64,000 nt of DNA, taken from assembly GCA_965116595.1 (NCBI GenBank), contig OZ220708.1, forward strand, positions 1,364,001-1,428,000. The letters are read 5' to 3'. Below, in pieces: positions 1 to 9,095 of the stretch. A model generated the notes under the pieces. It had not been told where the DNA came from. It did not search any database and saw only the letters and a program-made list of their open reading frames with translations. The position numbers and the translations under genes are program-made. The first letter of the stretch is position 1. Every line of letters starts with the position of its first letter. Origin of the DNA: G963663315 sp963668255. Lineage in GTDB: Bacteria; Pseudomonadota; Gammaproteobacteria; Arenicellales; Poriferihabitantaceae.

Positions 1-1406
1 AAATTTATGGCGTAGCCATAGATGTCGGCTCGACCACCATTGCGGCGCATTTATGCGATCTGATCAGTGGTGAGGCGATAAATTCGGCCGGACGCATGAA
101 CCCCCAGATCCGATTTGGTGAAGATTTGATGAGCCGGGTTTCTTACGTGATGATGAATCCTGGTGGCGAAGTGGAAATGACCCGGGCGGTTCGAGACGCA
201 TTACAGGGGTTGATCGAAGACCTGGTTGCCGGGATGGATATCGCGTTGACTGATGTGGTTGACCTGACGCTGGTGGGTAATCCGGTCATGCACCATTTGT
301 TGCTTGGCATTAACCCTGTCGAATTGGGCGGCGCCCCCTTTGCTCTGGCCACTGACGCCGCACTCAATGTCACGGCCAAAGATATCGATCTGAAAGTTAA
401 TCCTGGCGCCAGGGCCTATATTCTTCCCTGTATCGCAGGCCATGTGGGTGCAGATGCCGCCGCCGCTACGCTTTCCGAAGCCCCATACGAGCGCAGCGAA
501 CTGACCCTGCTTGTGGATGTCGGTACCAATGCGGAAATCGTGCTTGGCAACAGCCGTAAAATGGTGGCGGCTTCCAGTCCGACCGGACCTGCTTTCGAAG
601 GCGCACAAATCAGCGGAGGTCAAAGAGCAGCGCCGGGGGCGATCGAAAGAGTGCGAATCGACAGGAATACTCTTGAACCCCGATTTCGGATAATTGGAAG
701 CGAACTGTGGTCGGATCAGCCCGGTTTCGCGGAGGAGACGTCAGCCACCGGCATAACCGGAATATGCGGCTCGGGCATTATTGAGGTGATTGCCGAGATG
801 TTCCTTGCCGGTCTGATAAAGCCGGACGGTGTGATCGATGGCAATCTGGCCCCAAGAACCAGGCGGTTGATCCTGAATGATAAAACCTGGAGCTATAAAC
901 TTTATGATGAAGGCCGGATTCAGGTATTGATCACGCAGAATGATGTTCGGGCAATCCAGTTGGCGAAAGCCGCGCTTTACGCGGGTGCGCGGTTATTGAT
1001 GGACAAATTGAACGTTGATTCTGTCGACCGGATTCGGTTGGCAGGAGCATTCGGGGCGCACATCGATGTCAAATATGCGATGGTGCTTGGGATGATTCCG
1101 GACTGCGAACTGTCCCATGTCAGCTCTGCCGGAAATGCTGCCGGAGCCGGGGCCACCATTACACTGCTCGATACCAATGCGCGTTTCGAGATTGAAGATA
1201 CAGTCAACCGGATCCAGAAGGTGGAAACGGCGGTCGAAGCCAAATTTCAGGAGCATTTTGTAGATGCTTTGGCGATTCCGCATAAAACGGCGACATTCGA
1301 TCATCTGAAACAGCAGGTCGATCTTCCTCAATCTGCTGCCATCGGATCAGAACAACCCGGTGGCGGACGACAGCGCCGCCGTCAACGCCGCCAGACGGAG
1401 CAGTGA
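1..1406 (+). CDS. Corrinoid-protein reactivase-like ASKHA protein (DUF4445), 5' end outside window
   Basis: The reading frame is already open at base 3, so the start lies left of the window. The first visible residues (GVAIDVGSTTIAAHL) are the phosphate-1 loop of an ASKHA-fold ATPase, followed by NPQIRFGEDL, and then a second nucleotide-binding stretch (LLVDVGTNAEIVLG) and the IRLAGAFGAHID motif. This is the DUF4445/RACo arrangement. Family members use ATP and an N-terminal [2Fe-2S] domain to reduce the cobalt of corrinoid proteins that serve methyltransferases; the ferredoxin domain would be in the missing part. The protein ends in an Arg/Gln-rich tail (GGGRQRRRQRRQ). The substrate of the partner methyltransferase cannot be told from this window. 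The next gene is convergent, 4 bp away. Confidence 0.85.
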   Translation, partial: IYGVAIDVGSTTIAAHLCDLISGEAINSAGRMNPQIRFGEDLMSRVSYVMMNPGGEVEMTRAVRDALQGLIEDLVAGMDIALTDVVDLTLVGNPVMHHLLLGINPVELGGAPFALATDAALNVTAKDIDLKVNPGARAYILPCIAGHVGADAAAATLSEAPYERSELTLLVDVGTNAEIVLGNSRKMVAASSPTGPAFEGAQISGGQRAAPGAIERVRIDRNTLEPRFRIIGSELWSDQPGFAEETSATGITGICGSGIIEVIAEMFLAGLIKPDGVIDGNLAPRTRRLILNDKTWSYKLYDEGRIQVLITQNDVRAIQLAKAALYAGARLLMDKLNVDSVDRIRLAGAFGAHIDVKYAMVLGMIPDCELSHVSSAGNAAGAGATITLLDTNARFEIEDTVNRIQKVETAVEAKFQEHFVDALAIPHKTATFDHLKQQVDLPQSAAIGSEQPGGGRQRRRQRRQTEQ

Positions 1407-1410
1407 TATA

Positions 1411-2142
1411 TTAAATCAGGGTTTTCTCAAAAAGAGAAAGCATCGCTGCCCAGGATTGTGCATCCGCATCGGCGTCATATCCCAATGGAATCCCGTATAG
1501 ACTGGCATTTTGATCCGCCTCCTTGCTGGTGAAACCATGTTTTGCTCCAGCATGGATCAACACCTCATAATCCGCATTGGCCTCACGCATTTCCTGTTTG
1601 AATCCGGCAACGTCATCCATCGACACCATGGCGTCTTCTGCTCCATGACAAACCAGGATGCTGGCTTTGACTTGACCCGGTTCCGGGGTGTGGAATGATC
1701 CCAGTGCACCATGAAAACTGACTGCGGCAGCCAACGGCATACCCATTCTTGCCATGTGCAATGCCATGGCCCCGCCAAAGCAATAACCCACTGCTGCAGT
1801 CCGGTTCGAATCGACTTCCCGTTGTGCCACCAGCGTATCATATCCTGCCTGCAGACAGGCGGCGCCTGTCTCCATATCATCAAGCACGGCGTTCATTGCC
1901 TGGCCTGCCTGATCCGGGTTTTTCGCTTCCATGCCGTTACCATACATATCTATGGCAAGTGCGCAATAGCCCTGTTCCGCCAGCATGTCGGCCCGCATTT
2001 TTATATACTCATTCAGTCCCCACCATTCGTGGATAACGATAATCCCGGGCCGGGGTGATACGATATTCTGATCCCGGACGAAATAACCGTGATGAATTTG
2101 ATCCCCATTCCGGTACTGGATCGTTTTGCCGCTCAAAGTCAT
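1411..2142 (-). CDS. Dienelactone hydrolase family protein
   Basis: A 243-residue alpha/beta hydrolase of the dienelactone hydrolase family. The oxyanion region HEWWGL (residues 38-43) is typical. The nucleophile is Cys121 in GYCFGG, and Asp170 (GAED) and His202 (KHGFT) complete a Cys-Asp-His triad in the expected order and spacing. Length matches the family (about 230-250). No signal peptide is visible, so it is probably cytoplasmic. Family members hydrolyse lactones and esters; the true substrate is unknown, and no aromatic-degradation genes lie nearby. It converges on the corrinoid reactivase gene. Confidence 0.9.
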   Translation of the reverse strand: MTLSGKTIQYRNGDQIHHGYFVRDQNIVSPRPGIIVIHEWWGLNEYIKMRADMLAEQGYCALAIDMYGNGMEAKNPDQAGQAMNAVLDDMETGAACLQAGYDTLVAQREVDSNRTAAVGYCFGGAMALHMARMGMPLAAAVSFHGALGSFHTPEPGQVKASILVCHGAEDAMVSMDDVAGFKQEMREANADYEVLIHAGAKHGFTSKEADQNASLYGIPLGYDADADAQSWAAMLSLFEKTLI

Positions 2143-2201
2143 TATCGAAGCCTTTTTGATTCTGAACCATATTATGCATTTGCCTGGATACGGTCAATAG
2201 C

Positions 2202-2228
2202 AAAAGACCCGTCCTGATCGGACGGGTC
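2202..2228 (-). terminator. Rho-independent terminator of the EF-hand gene
   Basis: A perfect 9-bp stem (arms 2206-2214 and 2220-2228, GACCCGTCC/GGACGGGTC) with a 5-nt loop is followed on the minus strand by a short T run (complement of 2202-2205). It begins 20 nt after the stop of the EF-hand gene and lies before the dienelactone hydrolase gene, so the two are probably separate transcripts. Confidence 0.7.
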
Positions 2229-2247
2229 CCGGTTGTACGCCGCCAGA

Positions 2248-2721
2248 TTATCCGCCATACCCCCATTTCTTGTGATGAGACCGAAATTCATCATGGCTTA
2301 GTGCATTATCGTTATTTTTATCACGACGCGCCATTAATTTGCTAAGCGGCTCAGCCAACTCGGAATCGGTCACCTGGCCATCCCCGTCCTGATCAAGATA
2401 TTGAAAGTGGTCAACCATTTTGTTATGCATTACTAAGAGCCAAAACGGTTCAAACTCTGCCAACTGTAAAGTGTTATCCTGGTTCGCATCGTAGTCAGTC
2501 AGTGTCTGCTGACGATGCTCTTCAATCTCCTGATGAGTGATCGTGCCATCCTTGTCAACATCAATCTGATCGACTACCGTCATAATAACGTGCCATTTCC
2601 CGGATTTACCGCCGTGCTTGCCCCACCCATCGTGTGCAATGATTAATGTGGAGATCGAGATAGCTACTACGGTAACCAGTCCCCCAATCGCAAGCCTTAG
2701 TTTATTTTTCGCAAGTTTCAT
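2248..2721 (-). CDS. Secreted EF-hand calcium-binding protein
   Basis: The start at 2721 is chosen because an AGGA Shine-Dalgarno sits about 8 nt upstream and the protein then opens with a basic signal or anchor sequence (MKLAKNKLRLAIGGLV, hydrophobic to about residue 28); an in-frame start at 2823 has no such support. The 157-residue product has four EF-hand-like loops: DVDKDGTITHQE, DANQDNTLQLAE, DQDGDGQVTDSE and DKNNDNALSHDE, each with Asp/Asn at positions 1, 3 and 5 and Glu at 12. It should bind Ca2+ outside the cytoplasm. It lies divergent to the two-component genes; a sensing link with them is only conjecture. Confidence 0.85.
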   Translation of the reverse strand: MKLAKNKLRLAIGGLVTVVAISISTLIIAHDGWGKHGGKSGKWHVIMTVVDQIDVDKDGTITHQEIEEHRQQTLTDYDANQDNTLQLAEFEPFWLLVMHNKMVDHFQYLDQDGDGQVTDSELAEPLSKLMARRDKNNDNALSHDEFRSHHKKWGYGG

Positions 2722-2904
2722 AATATATTCCTGATGTGCTGTGTTGGTGCGGGCAATATATCCGGCAAATCGGCATTTTTCATGGATCAAGTGTGGAGTA
2801 ATTGTGGAGATTGAAGACCTCACTCCAAATATAATTGCATTCCCCTTTCAGGTCAGATTCAATCCGGGTCTCCCGGGTCTCTTGTTGCGGTACCAGAACT
2901 GCTC

Positions 2905-4332
2905 GTGAATCTGAAAATCACTCCGAAATTATTCTTCGCACTAAGCGTCACGATATTAATCGTGGTTGCGATCATGGTGTTGATGATTCGGTTCAGTTTT
3001 CACAGGGGATTTCTGGGTTACGTCAACCGGGCGGAATTTCGCCAGACCCATCAGGTTGCCGAGCAGCTGAAGGAAAGATACAGGCTGCATGGGAGTTGGG
3101 GTTTTCTTGAAAACAACGAACAAGCCTGGCAGGAGCTTATCCGGTCATCCAGATATCCGCAGTCCCGCTGGATCGACCAGAAGCATCATTCAAATAATTC
3201 TCGCAATCGCAGAAAATGGAACGACCACGACCAGCTTTTGGATATCAGCCCTCGTCTGGGCTTGACCGATCCTGATAAGAATCATATTGCAGGTCTACCG
3301 GATATTCCGATTGACAGTACCTCCCACACCATCAAATTGAATGGCGTGCCTGTCGGGATATTGCATCTGGCGCCTTTACGAAGATTGGAAAAGCAACTTG
3401 AACTCAAATTTGTAAAACGGCAAATCCACTCTTTTTATGTCATCGCGTTACTTTCACTTGTTGTCGCCGGTATTGTTTCCGTGTTGCTCGCCCGGCAGTT
3501 TTTGTCGCCCATTAAAGACTTGGCTCAGGCCACCCGCCGGCTGGCTGGCGGTGACCTTGACGTTCAATTATCCACCAGCCGGAAAGATGAGCTTGGCGAA
3601 CTGGTCAGGGATTTTAATCGCCTGGCCGATACTCTCTCCAGAAACGAGCATTTGCGCCGACAATGGGTGATGGATATTGCCCACGAGTTGCGGACACCGT
3701 TAACCATACTTCGTGGTGAAATCGAAGCCCTGCAGGATGGCGTCCGACAGTGGTCTGATGGGGCGGGTGATTCGTTGCATGCTGAAGTGCTGCGCTTAAG
3801 CACGATGGTCGATGATCTGTACGAACTGTCCAGGGCTGATGAAGATCAGTTACATTATGATTTGCAGATTATTGATATCATTCCCTGCCTGACCGATACC
3901 CTTGAGCTTTTTCAGGGGCGATTTGATGAAAAGAAGATCAGGACGACTTTTTTGAATGAATCCGATACCGCTCATCTTGTCGAAGTCGACTGGGATCGGA
4001 TGGTACAGTTGTTTACCAACGTACTTGAAAATTCGCTTCGCTACACAGCCCCGGGAGGGCAACTGGAGGTCAGGACCACTCTGGTTAAAGACTGGATTGT
4101 GATTGATTTCAATGACAGCGCTCCTGGGGTGCCGGATGACGCCTTACCGAAAATCTTTGACCGCTTGTTTCGCGTTGAACCATCCCGAAACCGCACTTCT
4201 GGTGGCGCCGGGATTGGATTGTCGATCTGCCAGCGAATTGTTCAGGGCCATCAAGGCGAAATTTCGGCCTCGCACTCCTTGTTCGGTGGCCTGATGATCT
4301 CAATTCGATTACCCCGAATTTCAAAGTCCTGA
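2905..4332 (+). CDS. Sensor histidine kinase, BaeS-like
   Basis: GTG start. Membrane-bound kinase of about 475 residues: membrane helix at about 8-28, a periplasmic sensor region (about 30-175), second helix about 176-196, HAMP domain, then HisKA with phospho-acceptor His260 in MDIAHELRTPLTILRGE and a HATPase domain with the N box (NVLENSLRYTAPGG), a G1 box in which DSAPG replaces the usual DxGxG, and the G2 box (GGAGIGLSI). The wording around the H box is that of BaeS-type envelope-stress kinases. The response regulator starts 7 bp downstream, so the two are one operon. The signal sensed is not visible; no drug efflux genes, the usual Bae targets, are nearby. Confidence 0.9.
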   Translation: MNLKITPKLFFALSVTILIVVAIMVLMIRFSFHRGFLGYVNRAEFRQTHQVAEQLKERYRLHGSWGFLENNEQAWQELIRSSRYPQSRWIDQKHHSNNSRNRRKWNDHDQLLDISPRLGLTDPDKNHIAGLPDIPIDSTSHTIKLNGVPVGILHLAPLRRLEKQLELKFVKRQIHSFYVIALLSLVVAGIVSVLLARQFLSPIKDLAQATRRLAGGDLDVQLSTSRKDELGELVRDFNRLADTLSRNEHLRRQWVMDIAHELRTPLTILRGEIEALQDGVRQWSDGAGDSLHAEVLRLSTMVDDLYELSRADEDQLHYDLQIIDIIPCLTDTLELFQGRFDEKKIRTTFLNESDTAHLVEVDWDRMVQLFTNVLENSLRYTAPGGQLEVRTTLVKDWIVIDFNDSAPGVPDDALPKIFDRLFRVEPSRNRTSGGAGIGLSICQRIVQGHQGEISASHSLFGGLMISIRLPRISKS

Positions 4333-4339
4333 TGTAAGT

Positions 4340-5041
4340 ATGAACAGACCGAGGCGCCGCATACTTATTGTTGAGGACGAAATAAAACTGGCTTCCTTAA
4401 TGTCCGATTATTTACAAAATAACGGATATGATACCGATTGTATCTACGCAGGGGATGAAGTCGAAGCCTGGCTGGGCGGGCATTCCACTGATCTGGTGAT
4501 ACTGGATATCATGTTACCCGTCATTGATGGTTTGACCGTATGCCGACAGATTCGACAAAAGAGCGATATCCCGATTATTATGGTTACCGCCCGAGTAGAG
4601 GAAATTGATCGAATTCTTGGCCTGGAACTTGGAGCGGATGACTATATCTGCAAGCCTTTCAGCCCGCGAGAGGTCGTAGCCCGGGTTAAAGCCGTATTGC
4701 GTCGCCCCCGGTCGGGATCATTGATAGATACAGCCGCAAATGGAGAATCAAAACTCAGGATTGATAAAAACAGATTCTGCGCAACGCTGAATGGAACCAG
4801 GCTCGACTTGACGCCTGTGGAATTCAGGCTGCTTCAGACTCTGGCTTCGCAATCGGGCCATGTGTTTTCGAGGAGCCAGCTATTGGATGCAGCATATAAC
4901 GATTACCGCATTGTCTCAGACAGAACCATTGATAGTCATATCAAGAATCTCCGCAAGAAACTGATCATGCTGGAACCGGCGGTTGACTGGATTGAATCGG
5001 TTTATGGTGTAGGCTACCGATTTAATCAGGAAGCAACCTGA
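4340..5041 (+). CDS. OmpR/PhoB-family response regulator, BaeR-like
   Basis: A 233-residue regulator with a receiver domain (acidic pocket EDE at 12-14, phospho-acceptor Asp56 in VILDIMLP, Thr83, Lys105 in CKPFSP) and a C-terminal winged-helix DNA-binding domain (about 135-230; LDLTPVEFRLLQTLA, then DRTIDSHIKNLRKKL and the wing VYGVGYRF). Partner of the histidine kinase immediately upstream. It converges on the PTS cluster with only 26 bp between the stop codons. Confidence 0.92.
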   Translation: MNRPRRRILIVEDEIKLASLMSDYLQNNGYDTDCIYAGDEVEAWLGGHSTDLVILDIMLPVIDGLTVCRQIRQKSDIPIIMVTARVEEIDRILGLELGADDYICKPFSPREVVARVKAVLRRPRSGSLIDTAANGESKLRIDKNRFCATLNGTRLDLTPVEFRLLQTLASQSGHVFSRSQLLDAAYNDYRIVSDRTIDSHIKNLRKKLIMLEPAVDWIESVYGVGYRFNQEAT

Positions 5042-5067
5042 ACCGACTGGTTAGACTACAGGCTCCT

Positions 5068-6810
5068 CTAGGCATTGATTTCATCAACTAACCGTTTAAC
5101 CTGCATTTGATCGGTGGTTTTCAGCAGTCGTTCTACCATGGGTTGGATTTTGGAAGTATCAGTCAGTCGAACCTGACGTTTAACCTCGAGGATAGCCGAC
5201 AAATCCATGCTGAAATCCCGTAACCCCATACCGAGAAGTATGCGGGTATAACGCACATTTCCCGCCATTTCACCACACATGGAAACCGGAATACGGGCTG
5301 CAATTCCTGCATCGATAGTGATTTTGATCAATCTCAGGATTGAAGGATGCAACGGGTCATAAAGATAGTTCACTTCATCATCAACCCGATCAATCGCCAA
5401 CGTGTATTGAATCAGATCGTTGGTGCCTATGGCCAGAAAATCGAGCTTGTCTGCGAACAGGTCGGCTGAAATCGCTGCTGCCGGCACTTCGATCATGCCG
5501 CCAATCGGTACGTCAGGATCAAAATCATAACCCTGGAAACGAAGTTCTTCACGTACCTCATGCAATAAAATAAATAATTGATCGAGTTCTTCGAAATTGG
5601 ATAGCATTGGCACCAGCAATCTGACCCGGCCGTGGATCGCTGCCCGGTAAATTGCCCGTAACTGCGGTTTGAACAAGGCCAGATCGTGCAGACATAATCG
5701 GATCGCACGACGCCCCAAAGCAGGATTGGTGATTAAATTGTTGGCACTGATCCCATCAATCTGCTTGTCCCCGCCAATATCCAGTGTTCGAAATGTGACC
5801 GGGCGAGAGGTTTGGTTCAGGATTTGACTGTATTTCCCGTATAGTTCTTCCTCGTCCGGAATCACGGCACGATTCATATACAGGAACTCGGTTCGATACA
5901 AGCCGACCCCCGCAGCATTCAGTGACTCGCTTTCCAGAATCTCCTCGGGTAGCTCAATATTGGAGTTCAATGCCACATCGATTCCATCCAGGGAGGAGGC
6001 GGATTCATCCACCAGGGCTTCCAGTTCCTGGAAACGGCGAAGAATTTTCTCCTTCCTTATGCGATAGGCTTCCAGCGTGGCTTCATCGGGATTGGCAAGG
6101 ACCACACCCCGCTTGCCATCTATTATCAGCAGGTCTCCGGTACGCAAGAAGCGAATCCCGCCATGCAGCCCGACGATGGCAGGGATTTTCAGACTTCTCG
6201 CCAGGATCGCGGTGTGTGAAATAGGGCTGCCGAGATTGGTGATGAATGCCCTGACACTATGTTTGTTCAGCTCTATGGTGTCTGCGGGAGTCAGATCATT
6301 GGCTACAATAATTTCCGAATCAAATTCTCCTTCAGTACTTTCTACTTCGGGCCAGATGCCCCGGTCGCCCTGTTCATCCATCAACGCACCTTGAATGCGG
6401 TTGATAACCTGGGCCACATCGACTGACTTGCTGCTTAAATAAGGGTCATCAATCTCACTGAATATCTCTTCGAGATCATTGGCGTGCTGCTGCAGTGCGG
6501 CTTCAGCATTGATGCCCTGCTCGCGGATGATTGAAACAGGCTCCTGATTGAGCATCGGATCATCAAGCATCAGAAGGTGTGCGCCCAGTATGCCGCGAAT
6601 TTCAGATGCTCCTTCATCGGGCAATTGGGCATCTATGGCTGCAAGTCTCTGGGCTGCACTTTTAATCGCCAGTTTGAGACGGTCGATTTCCTGTTCGAGG
6701 TTTTCAGGATCTATGTCGTAGTGAGGGACTTCCTGGTCGGATTGTCGTATAACCCTGGCGACGCCAATGGCAATGCCGGTTCCGACTCCGTTTCCATATA
6801 GCGCTAACAC
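5068..6810 (-). CDS. ptsI: Phosphoenolpyruvate-protein phosphotransferase (PTS enzyme I)
   Basis: Enzyme I transfers phosphate from PEP to HPr. The 580-residue protein has the N-terminal HPr-binding and swivel domains with the active-site His199 in GSPISHTAILARSLKIPAIVG, and a C-terminal PEP-binding TIM barrel containing the GTNDLIQY motif and the catalytic Cys in SMCGEMAGN. It lacks the N-terminal GAF domain of PtsP (EI-Ntr, about 750 residues). It follows HPr, RapZ and EIIA-Ntr in one operon and no sugar permease is present, so it most likely drives the regulatory (nitrogen) PTS. The start at 6810 lies 15 bp after the HPr stop. Confidence 0.93.
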   Translation of the reverse strand: MLALYGNGVGTGIAIGVARVIRQSDQEVPHYDIDPENLEQEIDRLKLAIKSAAQRLAAIDAQLPDEGASEIRGILGAHLLMLDDPMLNQEPVSIIREQGINAEAALQQHANDLEEIFSEIDDPYLSSKSVDVAQVINRIQGALMDEQGDRGIWPEVESTEGEFDSEIIVANDLTPADTIELNKHSVRAFITNLGSPISHTAILARSLKIPAIVGLHGGIRFLRTGDLLIIDGKRGVVLANPDEATLEAYRIRKEKILRRFQELEALVDESASSLDGIDVALNSNIELPEEILESESLNAAGVGLYRTEFLYMNRAVIPDEEELYGKYSQILNQTSRPVTFRTLDIGGDKQIDGISANNLITNPALGRRAIRLCLHDLALFKPQLRAIYRAAIHGRVRLLVPMLSNFEELDQLFILLHEVREELRFQGYDFDPDVPIGGMIEVPAAAISADLFADKLDFLAIGTNDLIQYTLAIDRVDDEVNYLYDPLHPSILRLIKITIDAGIAARIPVSMCGEMAGNVRYTRILLGMGLRDFSMDLSAILEVKRQVRLTDTSKIQPMVERLLKTTDQMQVKRLVDEINA

Positions 6811-6825
6811 GATTTTTCCTGCCCC

Positions 6826-7098
6826 CTACTCCCCTTCATCGAAACAATTGTTGAACAGTGAGACAATTTCGTCGCTGGCAGCCTCAGCATCTTCTCCCTC
6901 AACCACCAGTTCAAGTGACGAACCCTGGGTTGCAGCAAGCATCAGTACACCCATGATACTTTTGGCGTCCACGGATTTTTGGCCATGGTGGAGGTTTATC
7001 ACACTTTCATAGTCTGAACACAGCTTGACCAATCTGGCTGCGGCGCGGGCGTGCAATCCGAGCTTGTTGATTACTTCGATCTGTCTGTGCACTATCAT
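6826..7098 (-). CDS. ptsO: HPr-family phosphocarrier (NPr)
   Basis: A 90-residue HPr: phosphorylatable His16 in NKLGLHARAA and the conserved Ser47 region KSIMGVLML. The start at 7098 is fixed by homology and by a 4-nt ATGA overlap with the rapZ stop; the longer open frame up to 7257 is antisense-free read-through inside rapZ and gives an unrelated leader. The protein carries phosphate from enzyme I to EIIA-Ntr. Translational coupling to rapZ is likely. Confidence 0.93.
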   Translation of the reverse strand: MIVHRQIEVINKLGLHARAAARLVKLCSDYESVINLHHGQKSVDAKSIMGVLMLAATQGSSLELVVEGEDAEAASDEIVSLFNNCFDEGE

Positions 7099-7979
7099 TT
7101 TGTGATGTCCCGATGTCGAATCTGTACATCTATACCCTCTCCCGAAAAAAGCCGCATCAACTGTTCGCTGATAAAAACCGAGCGATGCTGCCCACCGGTA
7201 CAACCTATGGCAACGGTAATATAACTTCGGTTTTCGCTGGCGAATCCCGGTAGCCACTTTCCAAGAAACCGGAAAATTTCTGTCGTCATATCATTCACAA
7301 TCTGTTTGCTTCCCATAAAATCCTGAACAGCCTTGTCCAACCCGTTAAGCGATTTAAGGGATTCTTCCCAATACGGGTTGGGCAGGCATCTGACATCAAA
7401 CACAAAATCCGCCTCCCGGGGAGTTCCATGCTTAAAACCAAATGATTCAATAAGAAACAATGGTGTAGGAGACAATCCACCACCTGCAAAATCACGGATC
7501 AGGCCGCGCAACTCATGGGGGGTCATATCAGTGGTATTGATGACATGATCAGCCCTGTCGTGCAGGGGGCGGGTCAATGTGCGCTCCAGACGCATGCCTT
7601 CAATCAACGGCGTACGGGCATCGGTGAGCGGATGTTTTCTTCGGGTTCCGCTATATCGACGAACAAGTCGTTGCTCTTCAGCTTCGAGAAACAATATCCG
7701 ATAGCGGATACCATGTTCCTCCAGTGTCGACAAATGAGTATTAAGCTCCAGCAAATAACTCTTGTTACGGGAATCTATACTCACCGCAGCGCCTGAAAAT
7801 CCGATGCCATCGGTGTTAATGGCCTGCTCAGGAAAATCGTTAATAAACTGATGCAACAGAGGTGCAGGCAGGTTGTCGATACAAAAATACCCGATATCTT
7901 CCAGTGACTGCAATGCGACACTCTTACCGGATCCGGATAAGCCGCTGATTATGATAATGTCAGTATCGGGTCTGGTCAT
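7095..7979 (-). CDS. rapZ: RNase adapter RapZ / nucleotide-binding protein
   Basis: About 294 residues with a Walker A (SGLSGSGKS, near residue 13-21), the domain-linking TPLIEGMRLERTLTRPL, and the C-terminal domain motif IAIGCTGGQHRSV (here VAIGCTGGQHRSV) with SEQLMRLF. In enterobacteria RapZ binds small RNAs that control glucosamine-6-phosphate synthase; wider roles in other bacteria are less clear. ATG at 7979 is preceded directly by a GTG at 7982; an AAGGAG lies unusually close, so the exact start is uncertain. Overlaps the HPr gene by 4 nt and follows ptsN after about 80 bp. Confidence 0.93.
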   Translation of the reverse strand: MTRPDTDIIIISGLSGSGKSVALQSLEDIGYFCIDNLPAPLLHQFINDFPEQAINTDGIGFSGAAVSIDSRNKSYLLELNTHLSTLEEHGIRYRILFLEAEEQRLVRRYSGTRRKHPLTDARTPLIEGMRLERTLTRPLHDRADHVINTTDMTPHELRGLIRDFAGGGLSPTPLFLIESFGFKHGTPREADFVFDVRCLPNPYWEESLKSLNGLDKAVQDFMGSKQIVNDMTTEIFRFLGKWLPGFASENRSYITVAIGCTGGQHRSVFISEQLMRLFSGEGIDVQIRHRDITK

Positions 7980-8060
7980 CACTCCTTACGTTCCGGGGTC
8001 AAATTCGATGATCCTGTTGCAGGCTTTAATAAAATCCCCCTTCATTATGAAGTTGCATAT

Positions 8061-8597
8061 TCACTGGCAACTCCAGTCGGAAACGAAAATGTGATAGAGC
8101 GCTTCCGCGGTTCGGGTTTTCTTGACATCGTCTGTAAATTGTTCATCATTGAACTTCTCCGCAAGCAAGGCAAGCAGGTTCAGATGAACGTCATGCGCAT
8201 TTTCCGGAACCAGCAAACAGACCGCGAGCCAGACGGGCAGACCATCCGGTGCATCATAGTCGACCGGCTGTTTGAGTCTGGCGATTGAAATCACTGGTTG
8301 AGAAAGTCCTTCGATCCGGCCATGGGGCAATGCAATCCCATTTCCGAGCGCGGTGCATCCGAGGCGCTCGCGAGTATATAAAGTGTCAAAAATCAGGTCG
8401 AGACTTAGCCGGTTTTCATCATCGTCATCACTGGTATTGGCAATCAATTCGGCAAACTGCTCAAGCAATCGCTTTTTGCTGGTGACCTCCATGTCTGTAA
8501 TGATCAGATCGCAATTCAGGAAATCTTTCAAGTTTACGCCGGGGGCAGTGAGTGGTTCACCGTTACAATGAGCCGCCTCATTTACTGAGTCAGTCAT
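8061..8597 (-). CDS. ptsN: PTS EIIA-Ntr regulatory protein
   Basis: A 178-residue EIIA of the fructose/nitrogen type; active-site His92 in NGIALPHGRI, with TLYTRERLGCTALG just before it. It has about 25 residues of N-terminal extension compared with the enterobacterial protein. It receives phosphate from HPr and acts by protein contacts, classically on potassium uptake and kinases. Its start overlaps the hpf stop by 4 nt (ATGA). Confidence 0.92.
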   Translation of the reverse strand: MTDSVNEAAHCNGEPLTAPGVNLKDFLNCDLIITDMEVTSKKRLLEQFAELIANTSDDDDENRLSLDLIFDTLYTRERLGCTALGNGIALPHGRIEGLSQPVISIARLKQPVDYDAPDGLPVWLAVCLLVPENAHDVHLNLLALLAEKFNDEQFTDDVKKTRTAEALYHIFVSDWSCQ

Positions 8598-8917
8598 CCG
8601 GGAATATATTTGATGGATTCGGTGTTTCTATGGTGGTCAACCAGTTTTTCCTTGTGCTTAATGACCTGTCTGTCAAGTTTATTGGCCAGTGAATCAATCG
8701 CCGAATACATGTCATTTCCAGTGCTTGAAGCGTGAATCTTCGCACCTTTTGTATTCACAATGGCTTCTGCAATATGCCGGGTTTTCTCAACATGCAGTAC
8801 CACACTTGTCTTGGTAACAGAGTCAAAATGCCGGGCTATCTTTTCTACTTTTTCTGATACGTGATTATACAGGGAATCGGTTATTTCAAGGTGTTGGCCA
8901 CTTATAGATATTTGCAT
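8594..8917 (-). CDS. hpf: Ribosome hibernation promoting factor (short HPF)
   Basis: A 107-residue protein of the short HPF/YfiA class: MQISISGQHLEIT start, a basic surface around KTSVVLHVEKTRHIAEAIV, and ASSTGNDMYSAIDSLANKLDRQVIKHKEK. It binds the 30S decoding region and promotes 100S dimers in stationary phase. A GGAG sequence lies about 9 nt before the ATG. In most gammaproteobacteria rpoN sits directly upstream; here the 178 bp between hpf and lptB contain no gene and may hold a promoter for the hpf-ptsN-rapZ-ptsO-ptsI run. Confidence 0.92.
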   Translation of the reverse strand: MQISISGQHLEITDSLYNHVSEKVEKIARHFDSVTKTSVVLHVEKTRHIAEAIVNTKGAKIHASSTGNDMYSAIDSLANKLDRQVIKHKEKLVDHHRNTESIKYIPG

Positions 8918-9095
8918 AAATATTGCTCCAATTTTGAGTGTTGATTATTTGATCCCGGCAACTTGCTCACCTCGATATCGCAGTTGACATGGATTCGGGT
9001 TTGCCGGAATCACGGATTGTTAACTGTTTTGTGTGGTACATATTTCCAGTTTACAGTAAAAAGACAAGGAATGCAGACGTGTTCCATTTCCGGGA

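Noticed and set aside
201..623. Minus-strand open frame of 140 codons opposite the corrinoid reactivase
   Set aside because: Antisense shadow of a clearly coding frame with ASKHA motifs.
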